Shown here: in pieces, positions 8,548 to 19,146 of the stretch
Position numbering within the stretch: the first letter of the stretch is position 1
Layout: every line of letters begins with the position of its first letter
Source of the DNA: Pleurotus djamor
Taxonomy: Eukaryota > Basidiomycota > Agaricomycetes > Agaricales > Pleurotaceae
Reading direction: 5' to 3'
NCBI GenBank assembly: GCA_029747585.1
Contig: JAPEVF010000677.1
Span: 1-24,661, forward strand
Length of the DNA stretch: 24,661 nt
The notes under the pieces: model-generated
What the model saw: the letters and a program-made list of their open reading frames with translations, nothing else
Database searches by the model: none
Told to the model about the DNA's origin: nothing
Made by a program: the position numbers and the translations under genes

Positions 8548-9880
8548 ATGAATAATCCTACCTCCAAGTTCCCCGTCACCGAGGCCCGCATCGTCGGCTT
8601 CTTCCTCGAATGCACTGCATTCGGGATTTTCTTGATCACCTTCCCCCTCTGCATGCGTGCCCTCCTCTGGCACCAGGGGAAGATGAGAAGTTTGGGCTCG
8701 GTGAACTGGCCTATGTTCGTCGCTGCTATCCTACTGGCTGTCTTTGTGACCTTTGATGTCATCATAACGCTTATCTGGCTCGTCAAAGCGTTCGTGCTGA
8801 ACAACCATGATGGCGATGCAGCTCAGCAAGTTTTCACTGATATATCAAACTGGATAAATGTCATGAGGGTGAGTGGGTTTTTCCGGCCTTTCAATCATAA
8901 ACTTACCCAATGTCGTCACACAGACCGTAAACTTTCTCATACCAGTCCTTATTGGAGACTTGGTTCTTGTACATTCATACCTAGTCCGCTGGCGCCGCAT
9001 CTGACTGTGTTTCTTGCCTTCAGATATATCGGTGCTGGGTTGTCTACAGTCAATCTTACCGCGCCGTATTCCTCCCGGCTTTCATCTGGTTTTGCGACGC
9101 CGCCATTGGATCGTACATTATCCATGTGGAATCGCGTCTACATGAACATGGACCTCTCCAAGTCCCCGAGCTCACTCCGTTTTTCACCTCGTTTCTGGTA
9201 ATTACCGTCGCTCAGAATTTCATTACTACCAGTATGTGGACTAGCTCATTTTAACCTTTGGATTATTATTTTGACGTTTACTATCTATCCTCCAGCCATG
9301 ATCATCCTGCGTATCCGGCATGTAGACCAATTATCTGCTAGGTACATTGCGACCTCCTCGTCCATGAACTCAACGCGCGGGTCTTCTCTACGACGCAGGA
9401 CGAAGCTTCAAAGAGTGATGCGAATCGTCATCGAATCAGGGCTTCTTTACACGGCAACCGCAATCATATCTCTGGCAACGTATCTTTCAGGTTCTTTCTC
9501 GTACAACTCAGTTACTGATGCGGTGCGTAAAGACTCTAACCTTTTGATCCTTGTATTGCTTAGCCCACGCCGATTTACTTCAGGAACTCCCGATTCTCGT
9601 AATTGCGTTCAACCTTATCATTATCCGTGCCAAGAGTCAACCGTCTGAGAACACGGAGTACACGTTTGCGTATACCCAAGAATCCGCCATACAGATCAAA
9701 GTCCCTTCCACACAATCGCGTTCTGTGGCTTCGGGCATCTGTATCACGGAAGAGATCAAGATGGAGACGTCTGCGTCTGATCCTAAGTTTGGTGCTTTCA
9801 AGCTAGCATCCTCTAGGAACGGGTCTCACTTAGTTGTACAAGGAGAAAACGAGGGTGTGGCCGAGGACGGGAGCCTCTAG
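8548..9880 (+). CDS. Fungal-specific seven-transmembrane protein, function unknown
   Basis: Five exons (8548-8868, 8924-8968, 9024-9231, 9296-9522, 9584-9880) give 365 residues. All four introns are GT-AG and 55-64 bases long. About seven hydrophobic segments are seen, at residues near 15-39, 56-83, 105-130, 135-156, 172-197, 230-256 and 260-280. The junction motif GDLVL|IYRCWVVY and the last-helix motif LPILVIAFNLIIIRA are typical of a large family of uncharacterised multi-pass proteins in Agaricomycetes. The roughly 80-residue hydrophilic C terminus is probably cytosolic. It is Ser/Glu-rich, as in receptors, but I see no STE3 or other named receptor signature. Exon 2 is only 45 bases. The gene lies downstream of a truncated homologue in the same orientation. 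Confidence 0.8.
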
Positions 9881-10208
9881 TGGTTTAGCTGTGTGTGAAA
9901 ACCCATCACCAGAACTTATTGTATTTATCTACTGTAACTTTGTATTCACTCGCGCGGGTTAGGCATTTTCTGTGGTTTATTGTGGCTTCAAGCTTTTCTG
10001 TACCTCCTTGATGTGAGCCGAGGTGCCCGCGCTCTGTCATTTGGACTTCTCGGGAAACTTTGTCGATGCCGCGGCACCTGTGTATGGCTCCGACGAATTA
10101 TTGGATCCTCCCCTCTATCGACATTCCGTTACAAAATACTTGCGCTACAACGTATACCGGAAATCAGGTGCCCTATCACCGAGTTTTCGTAATTCTTCCG
10201 TCGTATAT
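9881..10208. other. Convergent intergenic region between the 7-TM gene and the MFS permease
   Basis: These 328 bases lie between two stop codons and hold the two 3' UTRs. Nothing else was recognised. Confidence 0.5.
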
Positions 10209-12927
10209 CTAGCCTTCCCCCCCCTTCTCCAAGGCCTCCCGTTCGACCCGATCCCTTTGCGCGTTAATCCTCTTGTACAAAAAGACAACCGTTGGGACTG
10301 CAATGAAGCCGATGCCGACGAACATAAGTTCCACTCCATCTAGGCGGACATAACGGATGAGTGTTGATAACTTAAGGCAGAGTACAGAAGAGACTTACGA
10401 CCGACGAGATATCTTGGGTTATCCTGGGCGCGGTAGATGTTAGAGGCAATGGCGCCGCTAAAGTTCCCAATTCCAATGTGCAAGGCCATTCCGACACCAC
10501 GCTTATACTGTCCAGCCAAGTTGTTTCCAAGCCTAATACACCGCCATCGTCGGAGATTAGGGCAGAGAGAAGCATCATAAAGAGGACGTACCATGCAACT
10601 ACTCCGGGGAACGCTGCGTAACTACCAGCGACGACGAAGAATGTGCCAAAGTATTTGACACCAGAGGGTGCGTTTGAGATGTTGATAGCGAATCCAAATA
10701 AGCACATCACCAGCCCTGCTAGTATGAACGGAGACCGGAGGCGCAGTTTATCAGAGTAATGTGCGAAGAAGAAGAGTACTATGGCTGGAAACCGTTTGAA
10801 TATAGAATATAGGTATAATGAACTTAAGGACGGGGGCTTACTGGCGAAGACGTATGGTGGAACGGTCAACAGCTGACTGATAGCAGGGGGATGACCGAAG
10901 CTAAGCAATGTCAGGTCAGGTCAGTGTGTTTCACTATCGAAGTGGATCTTGGACCCACGTATTGATGATAGAGCTATGGCAAGAGGTGCTCAGCGACCAC
11001 AGCACAGGAGATGTGCATTGACGACTCACGGTAGGAACAATGTGATTCCATACACTGACAGCGAGCTTGTGAGAACTCGCGAGGGGTGCATGGGGAAAAC
11101 ACTTACGCGGACCGATGATGGAAAAGTATACCAGGATATGCAGCCAGACCTATATCTGATGAGTGCTGATACACCGAGAAATACCTGAACAACGCTTACT
11201 TGCCAATCCAATAACGCGGCCCAGATGTGGGACACAGAGAAATGCTCTTCTTCCCCAACGGAAGAGTTGTCGTATTCTGCGAGCTTCGTAAGGCAGCGAT
11301 CACAAGTCAGGATACAAGAGGGCTGACTTTTCTTGTGAATTATAAACGCGCGTTCCTCAGGCGTGAGGAAGGAGGCCGTAGCTGGGAAATCGACCAACAC
11401 TAGACAGGATCTATTATCTGCGAAACGTCGCACAGAAATGTAGAAGCGAAGACTGACCTATGAAAGAAACAACTCCGACGACGACAGTTGCGATGCCTTC
11501 CAAAATCTAGAGTACTCTCATGGATCAGCGTCAACAGCAAATGGGAGGGGATACCACCTCTGAGAACGCACAAAAATCCAAGACCAGCCCAATAACCCCG
11601 CAGTACCGCCCATGAAACTGATACCGAATGCAAGAAGGCCGGAAAACGCGCCTTGGTACAAGGTTAGTACATGGCTTGTCGTTTGCAGAGAGGTTAGTCG
11701 TACCAGCCATTGAGGCAGCGCCGAAGAAAAGACCGATGCGATACTGAAACCCGGTGGGCCAATATTCCTCGGACAGTTAAATAGGGCATACACACCTGTA
11801 GCATATGTCTAGGATACCAGAGCGTGAGGCTAAGGCTGGCATCAGAAACGCACGAGTAAAACAAGAAATACATCAAGGAAGACCCACTAGTACACCACCC
11901 CGGGGAATAAACCTGCTTCGGCTATACCAAGCAAGATTCGCGTCACAACGAGCTGTGGATAACTGGAGGGTAGGTGAGTTGGAGAGATCGAGTAACAGTA
12001 AGTCAACACTCACGTCTTGACTAGTCCCATAAGAGTCCTAATCCGAGTTGGTTCAGCGAAGAGACCGATAGGGCTAGGGAACAGTAGACATACATTATAA
12101 CTCCCCAGGTGACCTGAAGAGCGAGGGCGTTAGGAGGAGATTTAACATAAGGGTAATTTTTGCGTACCGTGATCGCAGGCAGCCACCTATCCGGAATGAG
12201 TGATGAGCCCGAAGCTAGGGAAGGGCGGACATACCTTGACGGACGGAAACGCTTGAGGACAAGGCTGTAGGATTGAGAAGTTCAACAAAGACTTGACAGG
12301 GATGAGGGAAGTTACGCACTTTGCTGGACATTCAAAGATGCAATATGGCTACGGAGGGAGGGCACATCAGCCTGACGTTCAAGGAAGGGGGACAAAGTAG
12401 CCTACAATGAAATACATTGTCTTCAAGTTGGCTTAGCTTGGATATTCACGGGAGAGGGCGTGCACACACAAGAGCAATGTTATACTGGTTCCCCACTAGG
12501 TGCAATTGGGAGACTAGTCCTTGAAGTCGGGCGTTGCCTGGTCAACGATGAGTTGGATTCCTTGAGCGCGTGTCGGGTTCGACTTACCGATGTTGCCTGA
12601 CCAGTCGACGAAACATGAGTTAGTATGGAAGTTCGCATGGAGGGTATAAAAGCAAACCTCGGTCGAGGAAAGAGAACAAGTACATCACGCTGCATAGTAT
12701 TGAGTCAGGCCGTCATCAAAAACTACTCTAAAACAATCCACATACCACAGAATAGGCATGAGACGCGCATCAACCTTCCTCCAAAGTCTCTTCTCTTCTT
12801 CCTCATTCAGCGTTGGCGGCGGTGGGAGAGTAGAATCACCAGCGAAGTCACCATCCTGATCCGTAGTCGAACCTCTTTTAATGCGAGATTCAGAGATACG
12901 GTCTTTTTCGAGGGAGGAAGAGGTCAT
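10209..12927 (-). CDS. MFS permease, anion:cation symporter (Dal5/Tna1-like) family, 24 exons
   Basis: Exons on the minus strand: 12927-12746, 12689-12658, 12596-12588, 12537-12470, 12420-12406, 12348-12320, 12264-12235, 12186-12168, 12113-12094, 12037-12014, 11962-11888, 11835-11796, 11743-11704, 11651-11572, 11506-11458, 11399-11328, 11276-11200, 11149-11107, 11054-11030, 10973-10959, 10900-10842, 10784-10592, 10532-10399, 10339-10209. They sum to 1461 bases, or 486 residues, with every codon phase matching. All 23 introns are GT-AG and 48-65 bases long. Family motifs: KVDARLMPIL, FLDRGNIGNARLQG (from about residue 68), LGIAEAGLFPGVVYYLS, LTPEERAF, YDNSSVGEEEHF, FAINISNAPSGVKYFG and NNLAGQYKRGVGMALHIG. 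About 12 TM helices are expected. The family imports small carboxylates and vitamins such as allantoate, nicotinate, pantothenate and biotin; the substrate here is unknown. The gene is complete, with a charged cytosolic N terminus. Confidence 0.92.
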
Positions 12928-13569
12928 GCCGTGTCGTGGTTGGCTCGAAGAGGTGGGAAACGCGGGAGAGAAGCTACGGATACCCCACGCCATCCTCCTT
13001 ATGAAGGTTCTATTAATACCTGTGAGTTTAAATGGCGCTATGGGATATGGAGAACACACGATGTGGTCAGGCGACATACCTCCACTATCGTTCACAACGG
13101 AACGGCTATCATCGCAGACAGCTTGCCTATTGGTCCTTCATGGCATTCCGGACAAATGGGCACTTTCCCCACACGCCCCCGGCTTAGCTTCCCCACTAGC
13201 CACCATATATCCCCGAAAATGTTCAACGTTTGCACCATTCGCCGATATCAAGACATCGACCCCGAGTATGTGGATCATATGTTCATGTATTCATCATGGT
13301 AGAAATACAAACACTAGTAAAACATTCAGCTAACATTGAAAGCAAGGATGGAAATTTATTCAAGGAAATTACGGTGCCATCAAGCGGGTTCCGCTACGAC
13401 GGTGCCGGCAATCCTCCCAAACACAAGAACCACCGAGTTGGTTCTATCCATGCAGGCCACTGATGGCCACGCCAGGCAAACAACACTGGTATTGGTATTC
13501 GTTATAGATGTAAGCTGTGACGCATTCAATCAGCATGAAACGGGTCGCATTGAGAAACTACATACTCAC
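12928..13569. other. Gap upstream of the permease, no convincing gene
   Basis: This holds the permease promoter on the minus strand. Plus-strand frames such as 12881-13333 overlap the permease exon or lack protein features. On the minus strand a consensus donor GTGAGT (from 13569) pairs with an acceptor TCACAG about 55 bases on, next to the small ORF at 13570-13689, so a transcript may cross this region. Confidence 0.35.
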
Positions 13570-13689
13570 CTAGCCGAACGGATCTTCGTCTTCCAGCGTT
13601 TGGTTGAGTTGTGCAAAGGGCACGTCTGCGGCCGAAGGCAACTCTTCGTCAAAGTCGCAGTGTGACTTCAGCGCTCTCTCAGTGGCCAT
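13570..13689 (-). CDS. Small acidic ORF, 39 residues, doubtful
   Basis: The ATG at 13689 opens a frame of 39 codons starting MATERALKSHCDFDEE and ending in an acidic EDEDPFG before TAG. Its stop codon directly abuts a GTGAGTATG donor-like sequence, so it could be the first exon of a spliced gene with a stop mutation, or chance. It has no C-terminal CaaX box, which argues against a pheromone precursor. No function is assigned. Confidence 0.2.
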   Translation of the reverse strand: MATERALKSHCDFDEELPSAADVPFAQLNQTLEDEDPFG

Positions 13690-13727
13690 GTTCAACAAGA
13701 GTCAGCTAAGTGCCTGTTCCATTTCTA

Positions 13728-14570
13728 CTTTGTTGATCAACAGTGCACCCACGCCGCGAAGAGCTTTGAGGAATTGAGTCTTCGCTAATGGGCCTTGGGG
13801 TCGACGAAGCCTGTAGAATGGGAGAGTGGGTTTGGATCTGGTCCATGTCGACAAGATGTCGATAAGAGAGAGGACGATGACAATCTCCGTGTGCGTGAGC
13901 ACCAATTGTCGTAGGGAGGTTGATGAGATCTGCCAGAAGCAGAGTGATGGACCGCCGCACATCCCCTGCGAAATACATGTCATGAGAAGCGCATAAGAGG
14001 GAAGTTGTGCACCCTACGTACCCGGTGGCCAGTATAACTGCCTCAGCCAATGCTGTCGCTGTCTCTCCGTCGTGTTCATATACGACACCAACAGCCTTAA
14101 CATCCTTCTCTCCCAGCTTGAGTGCGTTGCTTTGCGGACTCGATGGGTCCTGACTACTGAATGACCACCAAGTTGAGCGACAAGGCTCAGATTAACATCG
14201 AAGTTTGCGGTTGGCCAGGCCATCGACTCTGTAGACATGGACGTCAGCGTAGCGATGAGGTCCTTTCGAGCTAGAGAACCAGCAGAAATGGTATTCAATA
14301 CCAAATGGGCTGGAAATGGGCGACGTAACTCACGACGACTCGACGAACTCGACAATTTCTTGAGCTTCCTGAGCATCTGTCCCTGAACCATTGATTCCCG
14401 AGCTCGCTTTGAGTAGATTAATCTCCTCGTAGGCTGCATTCCTAGTCAGCTCATTGTCCGCGATGTCGATGTCGAACGTACGATGGTCTCTTGTCGAGCA
14501 ACAATATATCCTTGCCCCGTTCAACACGTGCATGCGCCGCACCAAGCCCTGTCTCTTACAACGACAAGTC
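13728..14570 (-). pseudogene. Decayed FAD-dependent fumarate reductase (Osm1/Frd1-like)
   Basis: Ordered fragments of the fumarate reductase/succinate dehydrogenase flavoprotein family appear on the minus strand, in shifting frames. LVVV and LLLDKR of the FAD fold lie near 14568-14487. KASSGINGSGTDAQEAQE follows at about 14420-14360, then ARKDLIATLTSMS, FDVNLSLVAQLGGHSVVRTHR (about 14200-14135), KDVKAVGVVY...AVILATG (about 14110-14025), INLPTTIGAHAHGD (about 13930-13890) and AKTQFLKALRGVGALLINK (about 13790-13729). Two or three old introns are still recognisable, with GT and AG intact. Frames change between fragments, a TAA sits inside the G-G-N-S region, and the segment between RTHR and the next fragment is deleted. 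The substrate-binding C terminus is absent. The living family reduces fumarate to reoxidise FADH2. This copy cannot encode the enzyme. Confidence 0.8.
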
Positions 14571-14821
14571 CACAGTTCGTCGACAGGTCCATGGGTTGCC
14601 TCATATTCACGACGATTGGCAGCGAGAAGAGAAACGGTATGACTGTGTCACCTTGTGTATATTCCCAGGGCATAGATGGATCGCCGCACGGACCACCAGT
14701 GCTGAATAGGGGCCTCACTTCACTGATGTCGCATACAGTGCTCTAGTGCGACATTGTACAGTTCAGCACAGACAGCAACAAGACTCTGGTGATTATGTAC
14801 AGCACTCGCTACGCCCTGTGG
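14571..14821. other. Gap between the fumarate reductase pseudogene and F-box gene 1
   Basis: About 250 bases with no recognisable coding sequence. Any N-terminal leader of the pseudogene has been lost here. Confidence 0.4.
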
Positions 14822-15668
14822 TTAGTCATCTGCCTGATGCATGAAGTATGACGAGCGCTGGAATGGTTCATGCGAAGAGGTCCTCCAAGGTCCACACGAA
14901 TCAGACATTCTGACCGGATCTGTGAGTGGCTTCCAGTTATGAATCTCGGGGAGCTGGTCCCGATTCCGGTGCAGATAGTGGAGGTCGTCAACCTTGGCGT
15001 TGAGACAGCTGACCCAACTGTTCCAACGAGTTTCCCCTTCGTCCACAGGGGGTGCGTAGTATTCATGATCCGATACGGATGTTCTAATGGCTTGATCCCT
15101 GAACCTGCCCTCGTCTAACAGTAACCACGTCGTCTCGATGCCCTCCTCCATGATAATCGGTACGCCAGGAGACGGTTCGACAGTGTACATTGCATTCAGT
15201 TTATCATCCTGAAGTACCAAGTTGATGGTTCGCACAACTGGCTTTGAGGCGTCCATGAGGTTCCAACCGTCCAACCAGCCTGCTGGCCCGATCGGGCCAA
15301 CGAGATCATAGATATGGGGTGGAAGACCAGGCCAAATCCCGCCGAAGACAGCTTTTGCTGGCCATTCCAATACCCAAATCCTGAATTCCTCGGGCAGGTA
15401 GTTGTGTTGGTCGAAGAGCGCGCTGATGTACGCTTCACGATTGAAGATTGATAGGTTCTGTAGCACCCAAGTTCTGCTTTCCAAGAACCAAGGTTCGCTA
15501 ATGATTCGNTTTGTAGAGGTCGAGTAAAGCGCGTCGGATGGGATGGATATTGGCGTTTAGAAGCAGTCCGCGCCATTCGTGGCAGACTGCGCTTGCAGTG
15601 ATGATGGTGGCCAAGTCGAACTCATTGAAGATAGCAAGGACCAGCTCGTTTGGGAGGGTGGAAATCAT
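14822..15668 (-). CDS. F-box protein 1, reading frame split by an ambiguous base
   Basis: The start at 15668 gives MISTLPNELVLAIFNEFDL, then TASAVCHEWRG, a clear F-box of about 40 residues that would bind Skp1 in an SCF ubiquitin ligase. The frame seems to break at the N at 15509, within TACAAANCGAATC. If that N is treated as a surplus base, the frame runs on as LDLYKRIISEPWFLESRTWVLQ to the stop at 14822, giving 281 residues without introns. The long C-terminal part (WPAKAVFGGIWPGLPPHIYDL, WNSWVSCLNAKVDDLHYLH) shows no leucine-rich repeats that I can recognise, and its target is unknown. The frame also extends upstream to a GTG, but 15668 is the first ATG. Divergent from F-box gene 2. Confidence 0.72.
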
Positions 15669-15797
15669 TGGAAGGAAATCGCCCAGGATCTGACTCACTT
15701 AGATACGTAACGTTCTCACAGTCAATAAAGAATTCCCACAGTCAATGTAGCCTCAACTCGTGAAGTAGCCATTCGTCACCATCACTGCTTGCCTACC
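15669..15797. promoter_or_regulatory. 129-base bidirectional promoter between F-box genes 1 and 2
   Basis: The two start codons are only 129 bases apart and face away from each other. A perfect 10-base direct repeat, CACAGTCAAT, occurs at 15717-15726 and 15737-15746, spaced 20 bases (about two helical turns). It could be a paired factor site; this is inference. Confidence 0.4.
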
Positions 15798-17032
15798 ATG
15801 GCGATCGACTCTCGAGCCAACCTATACCTTCCTCAAGAAATTTCGGATATAGTCATCAACACTTTAGAAGACATAGCTACCCTGAAGGAATGCTCACTTG
15901 TCCGTCGCGCGTGGCTCGCGACGAGCCAACGAAAGCTGTTTGACAGTGCTGACATCCTGATTTCGGCTTCAGATTCCCCACTTTCCCAAACACGATCGGG
16001 ACGTCTTCATTCCATACTATTGAGCGAGTCGCCACACCTCGCAGGATACGTCCGAAAACTTTCACTTCGATACGACAATAGATCAAATATTCATAATACC
16101 AGAGATCAGCAGGAATACCTCTCCATCATCATTCCGACCTTCTGTGGTCTACAGAAGCTATCACACGTTTGTCTCCGTTATGGCCTCAATCTCACACTCG
16201 ACCTGGACAACTCGCTGATGACATGTCTTCAATGCGTCCTACATTCACCGCTTATGAAGCATGTCGTAATCAGCGGGTGGATTTTCCAAGACCCTCGAAT
16301 CCTTAGAATTCGAGAACAATATATTTCACATCCACGCCACTGCGCCGCGGAGGAGACAAGATCAAGGCCGACTCATCCACCTGGACACGCTCATCGTTGA
16401 CATGCATTTCGGGTGTCTCGATGCTTGGTTCGAGTCACTGGTTCACGCGGTGGTAGTCAGAAGTCTTCATCTCAGGAGAGACTGGAGCAAGATTACCCCG
16501 CTCATATCACGATTTGGAGAAGCATTGGAGGAACTTGCCCTCATTGATAACCGGGGTATGTCATTCGTTGCATCAGCCTTCGTACCACTTTCATTGACTT
16601 GCAATAGATGAATACCGCACGGCCTTCGTTGATTTGTCCCGTTCAATCCGTTTGAAGCAGTATTCCCTTCGCTTCAACTCCTGCGATGTCCTTTCTCAAC
16701 AACTGAAAAGCATCCCAGAAGGTGGTCAACTCGAAACCCTGGATATTCTGGATGTCGACTGGAACGACCAACGATGTCTCATCCGCTTGTTCAAGTTTCT
16801 GAATACTTTCTTAGTGTCCGAACGGTTCGTTCGACTCGAGAAAGTCATTCTCAATTGTCCATCCGCCCCCACCACTGATGAATTCGAAGTTGTTAACCAG
16901 TACTTCGGACAAATGGTTGATAGCGCGAAATTGTACATTCGCATCACTTCAACGGGGGAAATGGTTCCTTCGGCACAAATAAGGGAGTATGTACCTAAAG
17001 TTGAGCTTGTTGATTTCCCACTCTTTCTTTAG
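15798..17032 (+). CDS. F-box protein 2, with a one-base frame break
   Basis: It starts MAIDSRANLYLPQEISDIVI, then LKECSLVRRAWLATSQRKLF, an F-box-like start typical of basidiomycete families. Exon 1 is 15798-16555 and exon 2 is 16608-17032, with a 52-base GT-AG intron. Within exon 1 the frame changes at the T run near 16281-16285. Before it lies KHVVISGW. After it the +1 frame continues FSKTLESLEFENNIF and RLIHLDTLIVDMHFGCLDAW. Ignoring one base there makes 393 residues in a consistent frame. The break may be a sequencing error or a real mutation. Without correction, the product would end at the stop near 16400 with about 200 residues. Distal segments such as LETLDILDVDW and RLEKVILNCPS look like irregular leucine-rich repeats. 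Confidence 0.68.
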
Positions 17033-17213
17033 GCATACTCTAGGTAGGGGGTGACGGAAATGACGACCATGCTGTTGGTGATGAGGTGACGGAGGTAGTC
17101 GTAGTCTTATGGCTTGTCTAGCATGATTGCTTACCCTTATGTACACAAGCGAGAACGGAAACCAATTGCTTCGATTGATTTTTGACACGCCTTTCATTGT
17201 ATACATACTAGTA
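17033..17213. other. Convergent gap between F-box genes 2 and 3
   Basis: 181 bases between two stop codons; presumably both 3' UTRs. Confidence 0.4.
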
Positions 17214-18647
17214 CTAAGAAAATTCGACACCATCATCCACAGAAACGTTAGCAAATTTCCTCATCTCCTCAATGAAAGACTCCGAAATCCTGCACTTTTT
17301 GAGCACAAGTTCACGAACTGGGTGACCATTGGTGTGTTGCACCCGAAGAAATTGAATTATTTGGCCTTTCCTTCGAGCCATTGAAGATGACCTCTTCTCA
17401 CGTAAATTGATACCTGACAAAGTCAGAACACGGATAGGATGAAGGGGGAGGTCACTCTCTAGGAAGCAACCCAGTATGTCAACATTGTGCCGCAGGGTGA
17501 TGTTCTCCACACCTCTGAGCGGGGAAAATATGGGTCCGCAGTTTTCAAGCGGTCCCCATAAGTAGGAAGGACATTTATAAACCAACGTTTGGATGTGTTC
17601 CAATGGCAGGGAGGACATGATGCGAAGGTAAGATGACATACACTCCAGATCAGTCCATTTAGATGGAATATCAAGCTGAAAGGTCGGTGCGGTGTCTTGG
17701 CTGTTCTGGTAGAGTTTGAGAGAGAATGCGTGCGATCCCCTGGCACGGAAGGTGACTCGACACAGGGATGGATGCTGGACTCCGAGTCCGAACGTCACCC
17801 TGGAGCAAAGGTGTTCAAGACCCAACACCGGCGACCCTTCATGATCAGCCCAACGATTACTGCGGTTGATCAATCGGAAGCAAGACAAGGGCGGGTGCTC
17901 GATATGTTGGAAGACCTCGATGCTTTCTAGCCCCTGATACTCTGTAAGGCTCACGGAGAGCCCTTGAAGATAGGGTAGACGGATGGGAGCCGTTTTTATG
18001 GCAGGCCCCGCTTCTATATCGCCAACGAATATCGATCTTGCATTTGGACAGTTTGATAGCATGGAGAGAACGTCGGAGGTCGAGATCTTAATGTCGGAAA
18101 TTGTAAGATGGCGAACTGTTGGCATGAAAGGAAACTTGAAATTCCACGGAGTTACTCCGTCCAGGACTAAGGTATCGAGGTGAGATGTGTGAGCTAGGGA
18201 AGTGATGTCCAGTTTGGGTCTCAAGACATCATTCCCATCGGTGCCGTACGACTGTACATGCAACTTTCGTAATCGCGGAAATGTAGAGGAGATGAATTTC
18301 GTTGAATCGTGTGGACGCTTGGTTCCAAGTACAACTAAATCTTCCACCCGCTCGGACAGTCCTCCGAAAACTCCGTTTTTCAGGTCAGCCTTGAATGGCT
18401 TATCCTGCCGTTTCCAATGGATTCGTAATGGGAGGTCCCTAGAGCGAGTGATCATCGCGTTTATAAGACTCGAGCGGGCGTTGGATGAGATATTGGACCA
18501 GAGTTCGGGGGTAGACAAAGCGATGTTTCGCCAGTGGTTGCATACCCAGGCTACGCTGAGCCAGCTTCGGAGGTTTTGGTCCTGAAAGCAGTCCCTCGTA
18601 GTGAGCATGATAGAGGATATGATCTCGACGGGTAGTTTACACGCCAT
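17214..18647 (-). CDS. F-box protein 3, intronless, 477 residues
   Basis: A single uninterrupted frame from the ATG at 18647. The N terminus MACKLPVEIISSIMLTTRD, followed by SVAWVCNHWRNIALSTPELW, is a classic fungal F-box (L-P-x-E, then V-C-x-x-W-R-x-I-A, then P-x-L-W). The rest has repeated segments such as FPRLRKLHVQS, LDTLVLDGV, VRHLTISDI and VRELVLKKC, as in F-box/LRR-like substrate adaptors. Its likely role is recruiting an unknown protein to an SCF ubiquitin ligase. It resembles F-box protein 4 across its length (both start MAC-LP and end near R-K-F), so the two are paralogues in divergent orientation. No frame damage is seen. Confidence 0.85.
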   Translation of the reverse strand: MACKLPVEIISSIMLTTRDCFQDQNLRSWLSVAWVCNHWRNIALSTPELWSNISSNARSSLINAMITRSRDLPLRIHWKRQDKPFKADLKNGVFGGLSERVEDLVVLGTKRPHDSTKFISSTFPRLRKLHVQSYGTDGNDVLRPKLDITSLAHTSHLDTLVLDGVTPWNFKFPFMPTVRHLTISDIKISTSDVLSMLSNCPNARSIFVGDIEAGPAIKTAPIRLPYLQGLSVSLTEYQGLESIEVFQHIEHPPLSCFRLINRSNRWADHEGSPVLGLEHLCSRVTFGLGVQHPSLCRVTFRARGSHAFSLKLYQNSQDTAPTFQLDIPSKWTDLECMSSYLRIMSSLPLEHIQTLVYKCPSYLWGPLENCGPIFSPLRGVENITLRHNVDILGCFLESDLPLHPIRVLTLSGINLREKRSSSMARRKGQIIQFLRVQHTNGHPVRELVLKKCRISESFIEEMRKFANVSVDDGVEFS

Positions 18648-19146
18648 GCTAAAGCAATTGCGCTGAGATTTTAGTGCAATGACGACGGCTTCATGTCTGG
18701 AAATTTTGTCATCGAGGAGCCGTTGGGCAGAAAAGTCTGTGGGCTATGAGCATGGCATTAGAAACTTTGATGCATGTTTTGCGACGAAGCAGCGACAGTC
18801 TCACCATTTCGAAGCAGTTGGCTGTCACAAAGAAGGAGGGTTGATTCGATCCCAACTCAGTCCAGCATGTGCCCCTTTCTGTATTTATAGGGAGCATTCC
18901 GAGGGGCTTTGACACGCGCGTTTGAGTTGAGTTCGAGTCATCTTTTCCGACCATCTCTTTCCGATCCATTTAAAAAGCCCTGGATCTATAATGGTAGGCT
19001 TTCACTACTGCTTTTCTTTGAGCAGAACTTATGTAAATCTCTTCCATTAGCCAACCGATCTCAATGCCCAATGGTCGATAGACGAGAAAATCAAGGAACA
19101 CGAGACCGCAATACTTGATTTGAAAACACGTCGCAATTCCTACAGT
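18648..19146. promoter_or_regulatory. Divergent promoter region of F-box genes 3 and 4
   Basis: 499 bases between two diverging start codons. CTATAAATA (minus strand, about 18884-18892) and CTATAAT (plus strand, about 18986-18992) are TATA candidates. No convincing coding frame occupies the gap. Confidence 0.35.

Noticed and set aside
8548..9880. Idea that the 7-TM protein is an STE3-type pheromone receptor
   Set aside because: Helix motifs do not match STE3, and no pheromone precursor with a CaaX end was found nearby.
12746..12752. Alternative donor GTGGTA, two bases earlier in permease exon 1
   Set aside because: The GTATGT donor is closer to consensus and keeps the family spacing between MPIL and MYLFSFLDR.
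12625..13302. 225-codon plus-strand open frame
   Set aside because: It is antisense to exons 1-2 of the permease, which has full family support; composition is not protein-like and no promoter or domain is seen.
13570..13689. Idea that the small acidic ORF is a mating pheromone precursor
   Set aside because: Its C terminus is D-P-F-G, without the required CaaX cysteine.
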